64,000 nucleotides of DNA from Massilia sp. TS11 (GCF_022012445.1 NZ_JAKLTS010000008.1:1-64000); one strand, 5' to 3'; positions 51,008-60,462 are shown, counted from the first letter of the stretch. Made by a program: numbers and translations. The notes: generated by a model from the sequence alone, not told the origin.

Positions 51008-52156
51008 ATGTTCAGCTTCTTCAAGAAAAAGCCCCCCGTTCCCGAGACCCCGCCCCCCGCACCCACCGCCGCGCCGACTGAGGCGCCCGCGCCGGTCGCC
51101 GCCGCACCGCTGGCGCCTCCCCCTGTTGTGCCCACGCTGGCGCCGACCGCGGCCCCGACGGCGGCTCCCGTGCCGACTGAGGCGCCCGCGCCGACGCCTG
51201 CGCCGACACCTGCGCCAACGCCGGCACCGGAGCCGGAGCCGGCCGCCGAGGACGCGCCCAAGCGCTCCTGGATGCAGCGCCTGAAGGCCGGTCTGGCCAA
51301 GACCTCGTCCAATCTGTCGCTGCTGTTCGTCGGCGCCAAGATCGACGAGGCGCTGTACGAGGAACTGGAAACGGCCCTGCTGATGGCCGACGCCGGTGTC
51401 GAAGCCACCCAGACCCTGCTCGACGCCCTGAAGAAAAAGGTCAAGGACGACAAGCTGCTCGACGCCGCCCAGGTCAAGGCCGCGCTCAAGACCCTGATCG
51501 CCGACATGCTGCGTCCGCTCGAGCGCCCGCTCGAACTGGGCCGCCACGCCCCGCTGGTGATGATGATCGCCGGCGTCAACGGGGCCGGCAAAACCACCAC
51601 CATCGGCAAGCTGGCCAAGCATATGCAGGTGCACCAGCAGTCGGTGCTGCTGGCCGCCGGCGACACCTTCCGCGCCGCCGCGCGCGAACAGCTGATCGCC
51701 TGGGGCGCGCGCAACAATGTGCACGTGGTGTCGCAGGAATCCGGTGATCCCGCCGCGGTCGCCTTCGACGCCGTGCAGTCGGGCAAGGCGCGCGGCATGG
51801 ACGTGGTCATGATCGACACGGCCGGCCGCCTGCCGACCCAGCTGCACCTGATGGAAGAGCTGAAAAAGATCAAGCGCGTGCTCGGCAAGGGCATGGACGG
51901 GGCCCCGCACGAAACCCTGCTGGTCATCGACGGCAATACCGGCCAGAATGCCCTGGCCCAGGTCAAGGCCTTCGACGACGCCCTCCAGCTGAGCGGCCTG
52001 ATCATCACCAAGCTCGATGGCACGGCCAAGGGCGGGGTGCTGGCCGCGATCGCGCGCGCCCGTCCGGTGCCCGTGTATTTCATCGGCGTCGGCGAACAGC
52101 TGGAAGACCTGCAACCCTTCCGCGCCGACGAGTTCGCGGAAGCCCTGCTCGGATAA
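51008..52156 (+). CDS. ftsY: Signal recognition particle receptor FtsY
   Basis: SRP receptor GTPase. 382 residues. The N-terminal part (about 9-80) is a low-complexity Pro/Ala/Thr segment with PTEAPAP and PTPAP repeats in place of the acidic A domain of E. coli. The NG domain follows: GVNGAGKTTTIGKLA (G1), DTFRAAA, DTAGRLP (G3) and TKLDGTAKGG (G4). It heads ftsY-ftsE-ftsX, with ftsE five bases on. Confidence 0.96.
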   Translation: MFSFFKKKPPVPETPPPAPTAAPTEAPAPVAAAPLAPPPVVPTLAPTAAPTAAPVPTEAPAPTPAPTPAPTPAPEPEPAAEDAPKRSWMQRLKAGLAKTSSNLSLLFVGAKIDEALYEELETALLMADAGVEATQTLLDALKKKVKDDKLLDAAQVKAALKTLIADMLRPLERPLELGRHAPLVMMIAGVNGAGKTTTIGKLAKHMQVHQQSVLLAAGDTFRAAAREQLIAWGARNNVHVVSQESGDPAAVAFDAVQSGKARGMDVVMIDTAGRLPTQLHLMEELKKIKRVLGKGMDGAPHETLLVIDGNTGQNALAQVKAFDDALQLSGLIITKLDGTAKGGVLAAIARARPVPVYFIGVGEQLEDLQPFRADEFAEALLG

Positions 52157-52161
52157 CGCCC

Positions 52162-52827
52162 ATGCCCATGATCGAATTCGACGCGGTCTCGAAGCAGTAT
52201 TCGGCCGACGCCTACGCGCTGCGCAATGTCAGCTTCGCCATCGAGAAGGGCGAGCTCGTGTATCTGGCCGGTCCCTCGGGGGCCGGCAAATCGACGCTGA
52301 TGAAAATGGTGGCCGCGATCGAGCGCCCGAGCAGCGGCGCCGTGCGCGTCAATGGCCAGGACATCGGCAAGCTGCCGCGCGCCGGCCTGCCCTTCCTGCG
52401 CCGCAATCTCGGCCTGATTCTGCAGGAGCAGCGCCTGCTCGAGGACCGCACGGTGCTGGCCAATACCATGCTGCCGCTGATCGTGACCGGCGCCGCGCGC
52501 GACGAGGCCGAGCAGCGCGCCCGCGCCGCCCTCGAAAAAGTCGGCATGCTGGGCAAGGCCGAAAGCCTGCCGCTGGCCCTGTCGGGCGGCGAGCAGCAGC
52601 GCGTGGCGATTGCGCGCGCGATCGTCAACCGGCCGCAGATCATCCTGGCTGACGAGCCCACCGCCAACCTCGACCGTGCCAGCGCCGACAAGGTGCTCGA
52701 CGCCCTGCGCGCCTTCAACGCGGCCGGCGTGACCTGTCTGATTTCCACCCATGACGAGCGCGAGCTGGGCAAGGCCGGGCGCGTGATTCAGCTCGTGCAT
52801 GGACAGCAACTGGGAGCCAACGCATGA
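52162..52827 (+). CDS. ftsE: Cell division ABC ATPase FtsE
   Basis: 221 residues. ATPase of FtsEX, which activates septal amidases. Walker A GPSGAGKST, signature LSGGEQQRVAIARA, Walker B ILADEPTANLD. Start ATG 52162; a second ATG two codons on is possible. The end overlaps ftsX by four bases. Confidence 0.96.
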   Translation: MPMIEFDAVSKQYSADAYALRNVSFAIEKGELVYLAGPSGAGKSTLMKMVAAIERPSSGAVRVNGQDIGKLPRAGLPFLRRNLGLILQEQRLLEDRTVLANTMLPLIVTGAARDEAEQRARAALEKVGMLGKAESLPLALSGGEQQRVAIARAIVNRPQIILADEPTANLDRASADKVLDALRAFNAAGVTCLISTHDERELGKAGRVIQLVHGQQLGANA

Positions 52828-53744
52828 GAAGCTGGTTGCGTCAACACGGCTTTGCCCTGAGCGCCGCCCTGGCCAGCCTGCGCCGCGCGCCCGGCAGTTT
52901 TGTGCTCAATGTGGTGGTGGTCGCCACCGCCCTGGCCCTGCCCTTCATGGGCCTGACCCTGCTCGACAATGTGCGCCCGATGTCGGAGCAGCTGTCGGTC
53001 GACCCCGAAATTTCCGTCTTCGTCCAGCAGAGCGCCACGCGCGAGCAGGCCCAGGCGCTGGCCGCGCCGCTGCGCCAGATCGTCGGCGCGCACAAGGCGA
53101 AGATCGTGTTCAACCCGCGCGAGCAGGCGCTCGAGAGCCTGAAAACGCGCTCCGGCCTGTCCGATGTGCTGGCCACGCTGGGCGAGAACCCGCTGCCGGA
53201 CAGCTATGTGATCAAGCTCGAAGCCTTTGGCAATGCGGCCGAGGCGGCCAGCATCGACCGCTATGCCGAGCAGATGCGCGCGCTGCCGGCGGTCGAGACG
53301 GTCCAGGTCGACTCGTCCTGGGTCAAGCGCCTGGCCGCCCTGCTCCACCTGCTGCGCCTCGGCCTGCTGCTGCTGGCGGCCACGCTCGGCGTGGTGGTGG
53401 TGGCGGTGGTGTTCAATACCATCCGCCTGCAGGTGCTGACCCAGCGCGAGGAAATCGCGGTGGCGCGCCTGCTCGGCGCCACCGACGGCTTCATCCACCG
53501 CCCCTTCTATTACACCGGGGCCCTGCTCGGTCTGGCGGCCGGGGCAGTGGCCCTGGGCGCGGTCAGCCTGGCGCTCAAGCCGCTGAATGCGGCCATTGCC
53601 GACTTCGCCCGCCTGTATGCCTCGGAATTCCAGCTGGCGCCGCTCGGCGCGGCCGGTCTGGCTGGCCTGCTGGCCGTGGCCGCCGTACTCGGCCTGCTCG
53701 GCGCGATGCTTTCCGTACGGCATCACCTGTCGCGCTTGCATTAA
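52824..53744 (+). CDS. ftsX: Cell division membrane protein FtsX
   Basis: 306 residues, membrane partner of FtsE. One TM helix near residues 28-48, a periplasmic domain (about 50-170), then three TM helices (about 180-205, 225-250, 270-295). Translationally coupled to ftsE. A small hairpin (GGCGCCG / CGGCGCC, 53755-53774) follows the stop, without a T-run. Confidence 0.95.
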   Translation: MRSWLRQHGFALSAALASLRRAPGSFVLNVVVVATALALPFMGLTLLDNVRPMSEQLSVDPEISVFVQQSATREQAQALAAPLRQIVGAHKAKIVFNPREQALESLKTRSGLSDVLATLGENPLPDSYVIKLEAFGNAAEAASIDRYAEQMRALPAVETVQVDSSWVKRLAALLHLLRLGLLLLAATLGVVVVAVVFNTIRLQVLTQREEIAVARLLGATDGFIHRPFYYTGALLGLAAGAVALGAVSLALKPLNAAIADFARLYASEFQLAPLGAAGLAGLLAVAAVLGLLGAMLSVRHHLSRLH

Positions 53745-53882
53745 TGGAAAGTTCGGCGCCGCACAGACGGCGCCGATGCGCGCTGCCATGCTGGCATCAG
53801 GCCTTGAAATCGCCCGCCGGCGCCCCATATTGAGCGGACGCAGGAGATCGTCTCTGCCTATCGCCGCGATCAAGGACTTCAA

Positions 53883-53909
53883 CTAGCACTCACCTGCCGA
53901 GAGTGCTAA
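53883..53909 (+). promoter_or_regulatory. CIRCE element (HrcA operator) upstream of rpoH
   Basis: CTAGCACTC (53883-53891), nine-base spacer, GAGTGCTAA (53901-53909). Only the first base departs from the CIRCE consensus TTAGCACTC-N9-GAGTGCTAA bound by the heat-shock repressor HrcA. It lies 73 bases upstream of the rpoH start. hrcA itself is not in the window. Confidence 0.9.
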
Positions 53910-53982
53910 TATATGAATGCAGGGTCAGTAAGACCCAAGCTGTACCAAGATTCAACCGTTGTCTTTGACGAGGAAACCACAC

Positions 53983-54882
53983 ATGCTGATGTCTGCACAA
54001 ACCGCTCTGGTCCCTACCGGTAGCCGTGCGCTGGGCCTTGGCTTTTCGGGCAATCTGGGCAACCTGGACGCCTATATTTCGGCGGTCAACCGTCTGCCCA
54101 TGCTGTCGCAGGAAGAAGAAGTCGACCTGGCCACCCGTCTGCGCGACAAGAACGATCTCGCCGCTGCCCAGCAGCTGGTGATGTCGCACCTGCGCCTGGT
54201 GGTGTCGATCGCCCGCGGCTACCTCGGCTATGGCCTGCCCCATGCCGACCTGATCCAGGAAGGCAATATCGGCCTGATGAAGGCCGTCAAACGCTTCGAC
54301 CCGGGTCAGGGCGTGCGCCTGGTGTCGTATGCCATGCACTGGATCAAGGCCGAAATCCACGAATACATCCTGAAGAACTGGCGTCTGGTCAAAGTGGCTA
54401 CCACCAAGGCCCAGCGCAAGCTGTTCTTCAACCTGCGCAGCAATAAGCAGGGTCTGGACGCGATGAGCCCGGCCCAGATCGACGAGCTGGCCAAGTCGCT
54501 CGACGTCAAGCGCGAAGAAGTGATCGAGATGGAAACCCGCCTGAGCGGGCGCGATATCGCCCTCGAAGCGCCGAGCGACAACGAGGACGACAACAAGTTC
54601 GCCCCGATCGCCTATCTGTCGACCGACGCCACCGAGCCGACCCAGGTGCTGGAAGCCAAGGCCGCCACGCGCCTGCAGTCCGAGGGGCTGGAACAGGCTC
54701 TGGCCAAGCTCGACCCGCGCTCGCGCCGCATCGTCGAAGCGCGCTGGCTGGCCAATGACGATGGTTCGGGCGCCACCCTGCACACGCTGGCCGAAGAATT
54801 CGGCGTGTCGGCCGAGCGCATCCGTCAGATCGAAGCCGCCGCACTCAAGAAAATGAAAGGCAGCCTGGCCGCCTACCTGTAA
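53983..54882 (+). CDS. rpoH: Heat-shock sigma factor RpoH (sigma-32)
   Basis: 299 residues from ATG 53983 with GAGGA eight bases upstream. Regions 1.2-2.4 are clear (LPMLSQEEEVDLA, DLIQEGNIGLMKAVKRFDP, YAMHWIKAEIHEYIL), and the RpoH box reads QRKLFFNLR. The C-terminal HTH (region 4.2) is in LAEEFGVSAERIRQIEAAAL. Probably controlled by HrcA through the CIRCE site. Confidence 0.96.
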   Translation: MLMSAQTALVPTGSRALGLGFSGNLGNLDAYISAVNRLPMLSQEEEVDLATRLRDKNDLAAAQQLVMSHLRLVVSIARGYLGYGLPHADLIQEGNIGLMKAVKRFDPGQGVRLVSYAMHWIKAEIHEYILKNWRLVKVATTKAQRKLFFNLRSNKQGLDAMSPAQIDELAKSLDVKREEVIEMETRLSGRDIALEAPSDNEDDNKFAPIAYLSTDATEPTQVLEAKAATRLQSEGLEQALAKLDPRSRRIVEARWLANDDGSGATLHTLAEEFGVSAERIRQIEAAALKKMKGSLAAYL

Positions 54883-54898
54883 GCCAGGCGCGCCCAGC

Positions 54899-54950
54899 AC
54901 GGGGCCCGGTCCCGGCCGCAGCACGCGGCTGGCGCCGGGCCCCGTTTTTC
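54899..54950 (+). terminator. Rho-independent terminator after rpoH
   Basis: Eleven-base-pair outer stem ACGGGGCCCGG (54899-54909) / CCGGGCCCCGT (54935-54945), with a smaller inner GCCGC/GCGGC stem, followed by TTTTTC. Sixteen bases past the rpoH stop. Confidence 0.88.
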
Positions 54951-54968
54951 TTGTGCTAACATGCTGCG

Positions 54969-55355
54969 ATGGCCCTGCTCCCCTTGTTCAGCATGCTTTG
55001 CCTGCCGCTCGCTCTGGGCCTGAGCGCGGCCGGTCCCGCCGCCCCGGCGCCCCTGACGCTGGCCCTGCACGCCCAGGCCACGCTGGCGCCCGCGCAGCTG
55101 CTGACGCTCGACAGCGTGCAGGACAGCCGCTGCCCGCAGGGGGCCCAGTGCATCCAGCAAGGTCAACTCATTTATCAGCTGCGCCTGCGTGTCGGCGACA
55201 GCGAGATTCCATTCAGCCTCAGCCGTGCCAACCCGAGCGTCAGCGCGGCCGGCTGGCAATTCACGCTCGATCCCGAGCGCGAGCCCGAGCGCATCCGCCT
55301 GCATGCGCCCGCGCCCGCGTATTTCATCGTCCTCCACCTCCGACCCGCACCATGA
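54969..55355 (+). CDS. Small exported protein with DSRCP motif
   Basis: 128 residues with a signal peptide (LLPLFSMLCLPLALGLSAAG). The motif DSRCPQGAQCIQQG (about residues 52-65) is a known feature of many small bacterial envelope proteins of unknown function, usually DSRCP-x3-C-x-W-x-G; the Trp is Gln here. The two cysteines probably form a disulphide. It overlaps the ggt start by four bases (ATGA), suggesting joint expression. Confidence 0.78.
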   Translation: MALLPLFSMLCLPLALGLSAAGPAAPAPLTLALHAQATLAPAQLLTLDSVQDSRCPQGAQCIQQGQLIYQLRLRVGDSEIPFSLSRANPSVSAAGWQFTLDPEREPERIRLHAPAPAYFIVLHLRPAP

Positions 55356-57109
55356 CCTCTACGCCTTCGCGTCTGCTCGTTTCCGGTTTCGTTCTCTCCA
55401 TCATCCTGAGCCTGCCCGCCGCCGCCCGCCAGCCGGTCGCCAGCGGCAGCGGCGGCGCGGTCGCCACGATCAGCGAGCAGGCCTCGCAATCGGCGCTGCG
55501 CATCCTCAACCAGGGCGGCAATGCGGTCGATGCGGCCGTGGCCGCGGCCGCCACGCTGGGCGTGACCGATCCCTTCAGCTGCGGCATCGGCGGCGGCGGC
55601 TTCATGGTCGTGTATCTGGCCAAGGACAAGCGCGTGATCACGATCGACCACCGCGAGATGGCGCCGGCCGCCACGCGCGCCGACCGCTTCCTCGAGCAGG
55701 GCAAGCCGATCGACTTCGAGGAGGCCGTCGCCAGCGGCCTGTCAGTTGGGGTGCCAGGTACGGTGCGCGGCTGGGACGAAGCCCTGCAGCGCTACGGCAG
55801 CATGTCCTTCAAGCAGGTGCTGGCCCCGGCCATCGAGGTGGCCAGCAAGGGCTTCCCGGTCGGCCCCCATTTCGCCGCGCTGTCGGGCGACAAGCTGGAG
55901 AAATTCGCGCGCTTCAGCAGCACGCGCGCGCTGTATCTGCCGAACGGCAAACCGATTCCGGCCGGGACGCTGTTCCGCAATCCCGACATGGCCAAGGCCT
56001 ACCGCGCGATCGCGGCCGGCGGCGTCAAGGCCTTCTACAGCGGCCCGCTGGCCAAGGCCATCGTCGACGCGGTCCAGCATCCGCCCGTGGTCGCGGGCAA
56101 GCTGGCGCGCGCCGGCGACATGCAGCTGGCCGACCTGGCCAATTACGAGGCGCGCATCCGCCAACCGGTCCACACCAGCTACCGCGGCTATGACATCTAT
56201 GGCATGCCGCTGCCGGGCAGCGGCGCCATCACCCTGGGCCTGGCCCTGAACCTGCTGGAAGGCTATGATCTGAAGGCCCTGCCGCGCGCCCAGGCCGAGC
56301 ACCTGTACATCGAGGCCGCGCGCCTGGCCTTTGCCGACCGCAATGCCTACCTGGCCGACCCCGAATACGTCGACGCCCCGGTCGAGGGCCTGCTGTCGAA
56401 GGCCTATGCGGCCCAGCGGCGCCAGGCGATTTCGCTGCAGCAGGCGGCCGGCGCCCTGAGCGCGGGCGACCCCTTCGCCTTCCAGAAAGACCCGAGCTAT
56501 CCGCTGCGCCCGGCCAGCGCCAAGCGCCTGCAGGCCGAGGGCATGCACACGACCCATCTGGTGGTCAGCGACAAGGACGGCAATGTGGTCTCCTACACCT
56601 ACACGATCGAAGACTGGGGCGGCAGCGGCATCGTGGTGCCGGGCTGGGGCTTCATCCTCAACAATGAGATGACCGACTTCGACTTCAGCGCGCCCCACCC
56701 GAACGTGCCGGAAGCGGGCAAGCGTCCGCGCTCGAGCATGACGCCGACCATCGCCTTCAAGGACGGCAAACCGGCGTTTGCGATCGGCAGCCCGGGCGGT
56801 GCCACCATCATCACCACCGTGCTGCAGACTATGGTCAATTACATCGACCTGGGCATGGACATGCCGGCCGCCGTGGCCGCCCCGCGCATCAGCGCACGCA
56901 ACAGCGCCACGCCCGAAGTCGAGCCCGGCTTCAGCAGCAGCCCCGCAGGGCGCGCGCTCGAAGCCTTCGGCCACCGCTGGGCCGAACGGCCGAGCGAAAT
57001 CGGCATCGTCAACGCCATCGTGTTCAATCCGGACGGCACGGTCACGGCCGTGGCCGAACCCAAGCGCGCCGGCGGCGGCACGGCCCTCGTGCAGAAGGCC
57101 GGCCACTGA
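55352..57109 (+). CDS. ggt: Gamma-glutamyltransferase
   Basis: Exported Ntn-hydrolase, 585 residues with a signal peptide (FVLSIILSLPAAA). It cleaves glutathione and gamma-glutamyl compounds in the periplasm. Thr400 in MHTTHLVVSDKDGN is the autoprocessing site and nucleophile; the oxyanion stretch GSPGGATIIT is present. Convergent with the DUF475 gene, two bases apart. Confidence 0.94.
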   Translation: MTSTPSRLLVSGFVLSIILSLPAAARQPVASGSGGAVATISEQASQSALRILNQGGNAVDAAVAAAATLGVTDPFSCGIGGGGFMVVYLAKDKRVITIDHREMAPAATRADRFLEQGKPIDFEEAVASGLSVGVPGTVRGWDEALQRYGSMSFKQVLAPAIEVASKGFPVGPHFAALSGDKLEKFARFSSTRALYLPNGKPIPAGTLFRNPDMAKAYRAIAAGGVKAFYSGPLAKAIVDAVQHPPVVAGKLARAGDMQLADLANYEARIRQPVHTSYRGYDIYGMPLPGSGAITLGLALNLLEGYDLKALPRAQAEHLYIEAARLAFADRNAYLADPEYVDAPVEGLLSKAYAAQRRQAISLQQAAGALSAGDPFAFQKDPSYPLRPASAKRLQAEGMHTTHLVVSDKDGNVVSYTYTIEDWGGSGIVVPGWGFILNNEMTDFDFSAPHPNVPEAGKRPRSSMTPTIAFKDGKPAFAIGSPGGATIITTVLQTMVNYIDLGMDMPAAVAAPRISARNSATPEVEPGFSSSPAGRALEAFGHRWAERPSEIGIVNAIVFNPDGTVTAVAEPKRAGGGTALVQKAGH

Positions 57110-57111
57110 GC

Positions 57112-58140
57112 TTACTGGCTGCGCCGGCGGTGGCGCAGCGAGGACCAGATCGAGGCGCCGATCAGCAGGGCGCCGGCGAGGCCGGTGACGACCTCGGGAA
57201 TTTCGTACTTCATGCTGACGAGCATGATCGCGGCCAGCACGCCAATCGCGTAATGGGCGCCATGCTCGAGGAAGACGAATTGCTCAAGCGTGCCCTTCTC
57301 GACCAGGTAGACGGTCATCGAGCGCACGAACATCGCGCCGATGGCCAGACCGAGCATGATGATGACGATGTCGGTGGTGATCGCAAACGCGCCGATCACG
57401 CCGTCGAAGGAGAACGAGGCGTCCAGCAGTTCCAGGTACAGGAAGGCGCCGATGCCGCCCTTCTGCACGAGCGCGCCGGCCGAGGCGCCGGCCTCGCCGC
57501 CGCCCAGCAGCTGGGTCAGGGCGCCGACACCGACATAGGCGAGGATGCCGTACAGACCGGCCGTCAGCGCCGCCAGCTGCTGGCCCGGGGCGACCAGCTG
57601 AACGCTGGCCAGCAGCACGGCCAGGGCCACCATCACCGACACCGAGGACACGCGCCCGAGCTTGCCGAGTTCACGCTCGATCGGGCCGAGCCAGTGCGCT
57701 TCCTTGTCCGCGTCCAGCAGGAAATTCAGGAACACCAGCAGCAGGAACATGCCGCCGAAGGCCGCCACCTCGGCATGGTGGGCGTGCAGGTGGTGGGCAT
57801 AGGCCTGCGGATCATTCAGGGCCAGCTGCCACACGGCCGGCCAGGACAGGTCGGCCGCCACGGCCACGATCATGATCGGGAACACCAGCCGCATGCCAAA
57901 CACGGCGATGATCATCCCGAGCCCGAGGAAGAGCTTGCGCCAGAACGCATCCCAGCCGCGCAGCACCGAGGCGTTCAGCACCGCATTGTCGAACGAGAGC
58001 GAGACTTCGAGCACGGCCAGGATGCTCGCCAGCATCAGGGCAGTCAGGGCGCCGCTGGCGCCGCCGCGTTCAAAGCCCCACCAGCCGGCCAGCGCCAGGC
58101 AGACCGCGGTCACGACGAAGGAAACGGTGAAGTGTTTCAT
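57112..58140 (-). CDS. TerC-like DUF475 membrane protein
   Basis: 342 residues, about nine TM helices. The TerC-type acidic motifs appear twice: EVSLSFDNAVLNASVL (about 45-60) and ELLDASFSFDGVIGAFA (about 233-250). TerC relatives are linked to manganese efflux and tellurite resistance; the ion here is inferred only. Divergent from a LysR regulator with 94 bases between. Confidence 0.88.
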   Translation of the reverse strand: MKHFTVSFVVTAVCLALAGWWGFERGGASGALTALMLASILAVLEVSLSFDNAVLNASVLRGWDAFWRKLFLGLGMIIAVFGMRLVFPIMIVAVAADLSWPAVWQLALNDPQAYAHHLHAHHAEVAAFGGMFLLLVFLNFLLDADKEAHWLGPIERELGKLGRVSSVSVMVALAVLLASVQLVAPGQQLAALTAGLYGILAYVGVGALTQLLGGGEAGASAGALVQKGGIGAFLYLELLDASFSFDGVIGAFAITTDIVIIMLGLAIGAMFVRSMTVYLVEKGTLEQFVFLEHGAHYAIGVLAAIMLVSMKYEIPEVVTGLAGALLIGASIWSSLRHRRRSQ

Positions 58141-58197
58141 GATGGATTCCTGATTTTGGTCAATGCCCGAGTGTAGGCCATGTTACCCTTCCAATAA

Positions 58198-58236
58198 ATC
58201 AGATAAATCCACGCATTAACTTCGTAAAAATCTGAT
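58198..58236. promoter_or_regulatory. Inverted repeat between DUF475 and LysR genes
   Basis: ATCAGAT (58198-58204) and ATCTGAT (58230-58236), 25 bases apart, the second one overlapping the LysR start codon. A possible regulator site; evidence is only the symmetry and position. Confidence 0.3.
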
Positions 58237-59101
58237 GAATTACCGCCACCTCTACTATTTCTGGCTGGTCGCCCGCGAGGGTTCGGTCACGCGCGCGGCC
58301 GAACGCCTGGGCCTGGCCGTGCAGACCGTCAGCGCCCAGCTGGCCGCGCTCGAACAAGAGCTCGGCAAGAGCCTGCTGGCGCCACAGGGCCGGCGCCTGG
58401 TGCTGACCGAGGCCGGCCGCCTGGCGCTCGGCTATGCCGACCAGATCTTCCTGCTCGGCAGCCAGCTGCGCGAGGCGCTCGAGGCCGCCGACAATGGCGC
58501 CGGCCGCCTCGCCGTCGGCCTGTCCGACGCGCTGCCGAAAGCCACCGCCTTCCAGCTGCTGGAGCCGCTGCGCCAGGCCGGCGCGCCGCTGCGCCTGGTC
58601 TGCCACGAGGCCAGCTTCACCGAGCTGCTGGCCGATCTGGCCCTGCACCAGTACGACCTCGTGCTGACCGACCGCCCGGTGCCGCCCGGCGGCCACCTGC
58701 GCGTGCGCAGCCGCCTGCTGCAGGACGTGCCGATGCTGATCGTGGCCAGCCCGGCGCTGGCGGCGGCCTGGCCCGATCCGGCCCGGCTGACGGGCGCGCC
58801 CTTCCTGCTGCCCACGCGCAGCAGCGCCCTGCGCCTGCAGCTCGACCAGTGGTTCGAGCGCCACAAGCTGCACCCGCAGGTGGCCGGCGAGTTCGAAGAC
58901 ACGGCCCTGCTGACCACCTTCGGACGCGCCGGAGCCGGCCTGTTTTTCGTGCCCGACATGGACGCGACCGCGCTGCGCGAGCAGTTCGGCGCCGTCGCCA
59001 TTGGCCCGGCCGCCGAGGTACGCAGCCAGTGCTACGGCATCTCGAGCGAACGCAAGATCGACCACCCGCTGGTGGCGCGCCTGCTCGGCCTGTCCGGCTG
59101 A
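58235..59101 (+). CDS. LysR-type regulator, NhaR-like
   Basis: 288 residues. N-terminal winged HTH (MNYRHLYYFWLVAREGSV opening, then AAERLGLAVQTVSAQLAALE) and a LysR substrate-binding domain from about 90. The opening NYRHLYYFW is that of NhaR, an activator responding to sodium. It is divergent from the DUF475 gene, which may be its target, and 38 bases before the CNNM gene. Confidence 0.88.
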   Translation: MNYRHLYYFWLVAREGSVTRAAERLGLAVQTVSAQLAALEQELGKSLLAPQGRRLVLTEAGRLALGYADQIFLLGSQLREALEAADNGAGRLAVGLSDALPKATAFQLLEPLRQAGAPLRLVCHEASFTELLADLALHQYDLVLTDRPVPPGGHLRVRSRLLQDVPMLIVASPALAAAWPDPARLTGAPFLLPTRSSALRLQLDQWFERHKLHPQVAGEFEDTALLTTFGRAGAGLFFVPDMDATALREQFGAVAIGPAAEVRSQCYGISSERKIDHPLVARLLGLSG

Positions 59102-59139
59102 ACTGCTAAGATGGGGGCTTTCTCACTCGCTCCGCCTGC

Positions 59140-60462
59140 ATGGAAAATCTGCTGCTGGTCATCCTGGCCCTGGTCCTGGTGGCCCTGAACGGCTTCTTCG
59201 TTGCCGCCGAATTCGGTATCGTCACCCTGCGCCCGACGCGCGTGCGCGCCATCGCCCGCCGCGGCGGCTGGCGCGGACGCATCCTGGCCAATGTGCACGG
59301 CCAGCTCGACGCCTATCTATCGGCCTGCCAGCTCGGCATCACGCTCGCTTCGCTTGGCCTCGGCTGGGTCGGCGAACCGGCCTTTGCCGGCCTGCTCGAA
59401 CCCCTGTTCGCCGCGCTCGGCCTGCGCGACCCCGAATGGATCCACGGCCTGTCGTTCGCGATCGCCTTCGGCGTGATCTCCTTCCTGCATATCGTGGTCG
59501 GCGAGCTGGCCCCGAAGTCGCTGGCGATCCGCCTGCCCGAGCGCGTCGCGATCGGCGCCGCCGTGCCGCTGTACGGTTTCTACTGGCTCATGTATCCGGC
59601 CATCTGGCTGCTCAATGCGAGCGCCAACGCCACCCTGCGCCTGGCCGGTCTGGGCGCGCCCGAGGGCCACGACGGCGGCCACGGCAGCCCGCATTACTCG
59701 AACGAGGAACTGAAGCTGATTCTGCGTTCGAGCCAGCCGGGCCAGACCGGGCCGGAGCGCCAGGTGCTGCTGCAGGCCCTCGATTTTTCCCAGCGCACGG
59801 CGGCCGATCTGATGCGCCCGATGAACGAGGTGATCGGTCTGTCGGCCGCCTGCACGCGCGAGGAGAATCTCGCCACCATGGTGCGCAACCGCTTCTCGCG
59901 CTATCCCTACCTGGACGCCAGCGGCGAACAGGTGCTCGGCCTGATCCATGTGAAAGACCTGTTCCTGGCCCAGCGCCCGCCCGAGGACCTGGCCGCCTTC
60001 CTGCGCCCGGTCGAGACCTTCCCGGCGCGCACGCCGGCGCAGGAAGTGTTCCGCCATTTCCGCGCCGGCGCGCCCCACTTCGCCCTGGTCGGCGAAAAGG
60101 GCAAGCGCCCGATCGGCTTTCTCACGCTCGACAATCTGCTCGGCGCCTTGGTCGGGGAAATCCACGACGAGTTCCGTCTCAACGAAAACGACTGGCTGCC
60201 CCAGGCCGACGGCAGCCTGGTCGGTAAAGCCAGCCTGCCCCTGGTCTCGCTCGAACGCGCGCTCGGCATCGAGCTGGGGCCCGAGGAAAGCGGGGGCGGC
60301 GAAGTCGAATCGGTGGGCGGCCTGCTCATGCTGCGCCTGGGCGACGTGCCAAGCCAGGGCCAGCGCGTGCGCTTCGCCCATTTCGACGTGGTGGTGCGCA
60401 AGATGAAGGGCCCGCGCATCATGCTCGTGAAGGTGATCCCGCATCGGCCCGACGAGCAATAG
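59140..60462 (+). CDS. CNNM/CorC membrane protein with CBS pair (second copy)
   Basis: 440 residues, the other subgroup of the CNNM/CorC family from the gene at 127. The CNNM domain (about 1-195) starts LLLVILALVLVALNGFFVAAE and has FLHIVVGELAPKSLAI. A CBS pair lies at about 220-340, a CorC domain at about 355-435 (GLLMLRLGDVPSQG). Probably ion homeostasis; substrate unknown. Confidence 0.88.
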   Translation: MENLLLVILALVLVALNGFFVAAEFGIVTLRPTRVRAIARRGGWRGRILANVHGQLDAYLSACQLGITLASLGLGWVGEPAFAGLLEPLFAALGLRDPEWIHGLSFAIAFGVISFLHIVVGELAPKSLAIRLPERVAIGAAVPLYGFYWLMYPAIWLLNASANATLRLAGLGAPEGHDGGHGSPHYSNEELKLILRSSQPGQTGPERQVLLQALDFSQRTAADLMRPMNEVIGLSAACTREENLATMVRNRFSRYPYLDASGEQVLGLIHVKDLFLAQRPPEDLAAFLRPVETFPARTPAQEVFRHFRAGAPHFALVGEKGKRPIGFLTLDNLLGALVGEIHDEFRLNENDWLPQADGSLVGKASLPLVSLERALGIELGPEESGGGEVESVGGLLMLRLGDVPSQGQRVRFAHFDVVVRKMKGPRIMLVKVIPHRPDEQ

